Shown here: one piece after another, positions 21,517 to 23,055 of the stretch
Numbering within the stretch: position 1 is the stretch's first letter
Layout: each line of letters starts with the position of its first letter
Virus record (IMG/VR): IMGVR_UViG_3300030099_000598
Span: 1 to 23,055 of that record
Origin: a virus
Direction: 5' to 3' (one strand)
Length of the DNA stretch: 23,055 nt
Translations under genes and position numbers: made by a program
Notes under the pieces: model-generated
What the model was told of the DNA's origin: nothing
The model's database searches: none
Seen by the model: only the letters and a program-made list of their open reading frames with translations

Positions 21517-22634
21517 TAGCCAATCTCCTGTTTTAGCAACTGTTCGGCATAGGCTTCATTAGTAATTCCCAAACGCTTCGCGAGAGCTGTTTGAGTTTTC
21601 GATAGCTGGACTTTGCGTGTCTTTGCGCCATTGTTCCTACTGGTACTCGGCGCTACCACGGTGGTATTGCTGCGTTGGCGTTGCGGAGCGCTTCGTTCCT
21701 CCTGCACTTCCTCGACTTCTTCAGCTTGCTCTGTTGGAGCAAAGCCAGAGTAATCGGGAAAACGCTGACGCATTCTTCGATCAACTTCAGCGTAATAACG
21801 CTGAGGGTCTCCTGTAGCAGTAATACCTTCATGATAAAGATTGTCATGAATAGCTAAACCTACTGCTGTCATTTCTTTGTGTAGTGGATCAATCTGTCCA
21901 TTTACAGGGTTAGGTTGAAACCACGGATTCTCGCTGTTCCACTTATCTTGCTGTGGAGTTACCTGAACTCTCTGTTGAGGTTGAGGTTGTTGAGGCTGTT
22001 TAGCAAGTTCTTCTTGCCTGCGCTTTTGAGCTTGTTGGGCCTGCTTATACTTTCGTTCACGCTGCTCCATCTCGTTTATCTTAGCTGTTGCAGCAGCCAA
22101 AGCTTTTTGGCTTTGAACTAACTTATCGGCATCGCCTTCCTCATGCGCTTTCTTCAGCTCTTTCTCAGCACTGTCCAGCTCCACTTGCGCTTTGCCTTTG
22201 GTGCTTTCAATTATAGCGCCCTGACTGTTAGCCAACAGTGACTCATACTCTTCAATCTTCTTTTGTTGAGATTGCGCTACTCTTACAGCCTCATCACGCA
22301 TACGCTGAGCTTCCCCAACCTTGCGCCTGTCTGAGTGGTTAATTGCCCTGAGCTGATTAATCCGCTTTTGGACACCCTTGCTATAAGTTTTTAGTTCTTC
22401 GTCAGTAAATCCGTCATCGAACTTTACGTGAGGCTCGGCTAATTCCTTAGTTCGCTTAACGGGTTTCTTCTCTTCAGGCGGAGTATCGTCTACAACTTCT
22501 ACTTCAAATCCGCCTTGCTCAGCCTCGTCAGAAGCTGGTTCAGCATTTCTGCTGTGCTGCGTCTTGACCCCAAAGAACTTGTCTTCAGGTGACGTAGGGG
22601 GTTGAACCTCTGTTTCGGTTTCTGCTTCGCTCAT
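21516..22634 (-). CDS. Scaffold-like head assembly protein
   Basis: A 372-residue, highly charged protein whose ATG overlaps the GroES-like stop (ATGA). Residues 1-65 are acidic and disordered. A long coiled coil spans about 78-215 (RKVGEAQRMRDEAVRVAQSQ and later units), interrupted by a Gln/Pro-rich stretch at 213-228. A short folded part (NSENPWFQPNP, AIHDNLYHEG, YYAEVDRRMRQRFPDY) lies at 233-295. After another acidic linker, the C-terminus carries a small helical motif (KVQLSKTQTALAKRLGITNE at 341-360). Coiled-coil body plus a short basic C-terminal helical element is the usual layout of capsid scaffolds, whose C-terminus binds the capsid protein. Position two genes before the capsid pair supports this. 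Confidence 0.75.
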   Translation of the reverse strand: MSEAETETEVQPPTSPEDKFFGVKTQHSRNAEPASDEAEQGGFEVEVVDDTPPEEKKPVKRTKELAEPHVKFDDGFTDEELKTYSKGVQKRINQLRAINHSDRRKVGEAQRMRDEAVRVAQSQQKKIEEYESLLANSQGAIIESTKGKAQVELDSAEKELKKAHEEGDADKLVQSQKALAAATAKINEMEQRERKYKQAQQAQKRRQEELAKQPQQPQPQQRVQVTPQQDKWNSENPWFQPNPVNGQIDPLHKEMTAVGLAIHDNLYHEGITATGDPQRYYAEVDRRMRQRFPDYSGFAPTEQAEEVEEVQEERSAPQRQRSNTTVVAPSTSRNNGAKTRKVQLSKTQTALAKRLGITNEAYAEQLLKQEIG

Positions 22635-23029
22635 ACCTTCATCACTCCTCTAGGGTCTTCGACCACAGCTTCTACACTGTCGTCATTGATGAGCCTGAAC
22701 TCTTTGCCATGCACCTTAAAGCGTGTGCCAGAGTACGACCTCATCATAATGAAATCACCCTCTTTGCAATAAGCGCCGCTAGGAAACCGTGACTTATCAC
22801 TATAAGCGTCTGGGCCTAACTTGATAACAAAGCCAATTATGGAGCCTACCTCTTCCGCCTCAATAGTTTCTTGGGCTTTGAGAATACCTCCTTCACTGGC
22901 TTCTTCAGGTTCGGGAAGATTTATCAAAATCTTGTACCCTTTCGGGTCAGGTAGTTTATGAGCTGCACGAGGTTTTTTCGCAGTATCCTCTTCGGATACC
23001 GTATCTACTTCTGCTAATGCTTCTGCCAT
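22631..23029 (-). CDS. Virus-encoded GroES-like co-chaperonin
   Basis: A 132-residue protein; ATG with AAGGA upstream. After a 25-residue acidic extension absent from bacterial GroES, the Cpn10 pattern follows. It has GYKILINLPEP (strand 1), a mobile-loop-like EASEGGILK near 43-51 with the GGI/L triplet that contacts GroEL, VGSIIGFVIKLGPDAYSD, CKEGDFIMMRSYSGTRFKV and EFRLINDDSVEAVVEDP. By analogy with T4 gp31, it probably replaces host GroES on host GroEL to fold the phage capsid protein. Its place just before scaffold and capsid genes agrees. No GroEL gene is in the window. Confidence 0.85.
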   Translation of the reverse strand: MAEALAEVDTVSEEDTAKKPRAAHKLPDPKGYKILINLPEPEEASEGGILKAQETIEAEEVGSIIGFVIKLGPDAYSDKSRFPSGAYCKEGDFIMMRSYSGTRFKVHGKEFRLINDDSVEAVVEDPRGVMKV

Positions 23030-23055
23030 TAGTTTTTCCTTGCACTGGAAGAGTG

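Noticed and set aside
1-23055. tRNA genes or integration sites
   Set aside because: I saw no cloverleaf-like sequence, integrase or flanking direct repeats typical of an attachment site.

Overview
The window is the structural (virion) half of a tailed double-stranded DNA bacteriophage. Every gene I accept lies on the minus strand, so the biological order runs from right (23 kb) to left (1 bp). Most neighbours overlap by 1-14 bases (TAATG, ATGA or GTGA junctions), which is typical of a tightly packed, translationally coupled phage operon. The small-protein families, the virus-borne GroES-like co-chaperonin and the cupredoxin-like virion domains resemble uncultured marine phages of Proteobacteria. 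No sheath, tail tube or tape-measure gene is visible. The P22 gp4-like and gp10-like proteins favour a short-tailed (podovirus-like) virion. Terminase, portal and replication genes are not in the window, so host and taxon are inferences.

Region 1 (23,029-19,489), head module: GroES-like co-chaperonin, coiled-coil scaffold-like protein, conserved 151-residue protein, probable capsid accessory protein and HK97-fold major capsid protein. It ends at a strong intrinsic terminator (19,417-19,480).

Region 2 (19,416-18,630), an isolated unit: a leader with two short coding-like frames and a small hairpin, then one 178-residue putative virion protein, then a second GC-rich terminator hairpin (18,642-18,663).

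Region 3 (18,629-12,641), head-tail connection module: small virion-type proteins, an HNH-like basic protein, several very small Lys/Arg-rich proteins (one of 45 residues), two connector proteins (P22 gp4-like and adaptor-like), a virion protein with two tandem cupredoxin-like domains that keep apparent copper ligands, and a protein built of about eight 23-residue repeats.

Region 4 (12,623-4,906), host-recognition module: a fibre with GGTG repeats, then three head-to-tail paralogous adhesins of 753, 514 and 854 residues. All three share an N-terminal module and a C-terminal module, and each carries arrays of exactly seven roughly 50-residue repeats, most simply read as seven-bladed beta-propellers. 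In two of the three, a further repeat domain is inserted inside the shared C-terminal module at two different points. This modular receptor-binding cassette is the most interesting system in the window.

Region 5 (4,892-1), tail-hub and probable ejection module: a coiled-coil membrane-anchored protein, a gp10-like tail hub/DNA-stabilisation protein, a putative virion ADP-ribosyltransferase, a small conserved protein, a 21-codon micro-ORF stitched between its neighbours, and the N-terminal 317 residues of a protein with a cationic amphipathic helix followed by a Gly-rich hydrophobic stretch. That last gene runs off the left edge.

There is no gene-free stretch over 300 bases. The longest gap (19,206-19,488) is described in its own entries.
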